Positions 14,407-14,500 of a stretch of 14,500 bases of DNA are shown piece after piece. The notes under the pieces are model-generated. The model did no database searches, was not told the DNA's origin, and was given only the letters and a program-made list of their open reading frames with translations. Position numbers and translations under genes: made by a program. Origin of the DNA: Cristatella mucedo (Eukaryota; Bryozoa; Phylactolaemata; Cristatellidae); NCBI GenBank assembly GCA_009760855.2, contig WPIO01000015.1, positions 1,073,001 to 1,087,500 on the forward strand, read 5' to 3'. Positions within the stretch are counted from its first letter, which is position 1. Each line of letters starts with the position of its first letter.

Positions 14407-14500
14407 GGGTCTTAACGCAGAGGTAAGGTGCTCGCTCTTCGCAGACCCAGGTCGTGGGTTCGAGCCGTGCAGTGGGCGATCCCTTATTGCCCACTGCAAG
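14407..14500 (+). mobile_element. tRNA-headed SINE family 2, copy B (runs off the window)
   Basis: A box-like TAACGCAGAGGTAAGG is at 14413-14428 and B box GGTTCGAGCC at 14457-14466. Then comes GATCCCTTATTGCCCACTGC, matching the body of copy A at 12706-12724. The B box here is nearer consensus than in copy A. The 3' part is outside the window. Confidence 0.65.

Noticed and set aside
1-14500. CRISPR array, bacterial operon, or viral genome
   Set aside because: No regularly spaced repeats, no operon-like gene packing and no viral genes; the splice structure and repeats are those of an animal genome.

Overview
The window looks like ordinary nuclear DNA of an invertebrate animal; the species cannot be fixed from sequence alone. 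The reasons are short exons separated by kilobase introns with GT/AG borders, several ages of non-LTR retrotransposon debris with (ATT)n tails, tRNA-headed SINEs, a hAT-type DNA element with an 8-bp target duplication, and CA/CATA microsatellites. Nothing bacterial or viral was seen.

The one recognisable host gene runs on the + strand. It is the 3' half of a JMY/WHAMM-type actin nucleation promoting factor, and its 5' part lies left of the window. Two short coiled-coil exons (2054-2140 and 5659-5754) and one long last exon (10016-10708) join in the same phase. The last exon carries a long polyproline tract, two WH2 actin-binding motifs and a connector/acidic tail ending in Gly-Trp-Asn-Asp. 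A possible further upstream exon is at 689-775. A 3' UTR with an ATTAAA signal follows to about 11060.

The introns and downstream flank are filled with mobile DNA. Two copies of one old LINE family (1-602 and 1540-2030) lie upstream of the first exon. Intron 1 (2141-5658) holds a minus-strand tRNA-SINE (3466-3620) and an 867-bp hAT-type non-autonomous element (3811-4677) with perfect 8-bp duplications. That element contains an internal repeat of its own right end and a nested 107-bp LINE tail. Intron 2 (5755-10015) holds a nearly 3-kb L2/CR1-type LINE copy (about 6035-8945) with endonuclease and reverse transcriptase broken into three frames, followed by CA/CATA microsatellites. Downstream of the gene are a plus-strand RT fragment abutting a minus-strand L2 3' end (11090-11998), two copies of a second SINE family (12597-12779 and 14407-14500) and a 5'-truncated copy of the first SINE (12829-12920).

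The most informative structure is the shared tail. The first SINE family ends in a segment matching the 3' end of the L2-type LINE found in three places here, which fits a SINE mobilised by that LINE's reverse transcriptase. No wholly new multi-gene system was found.
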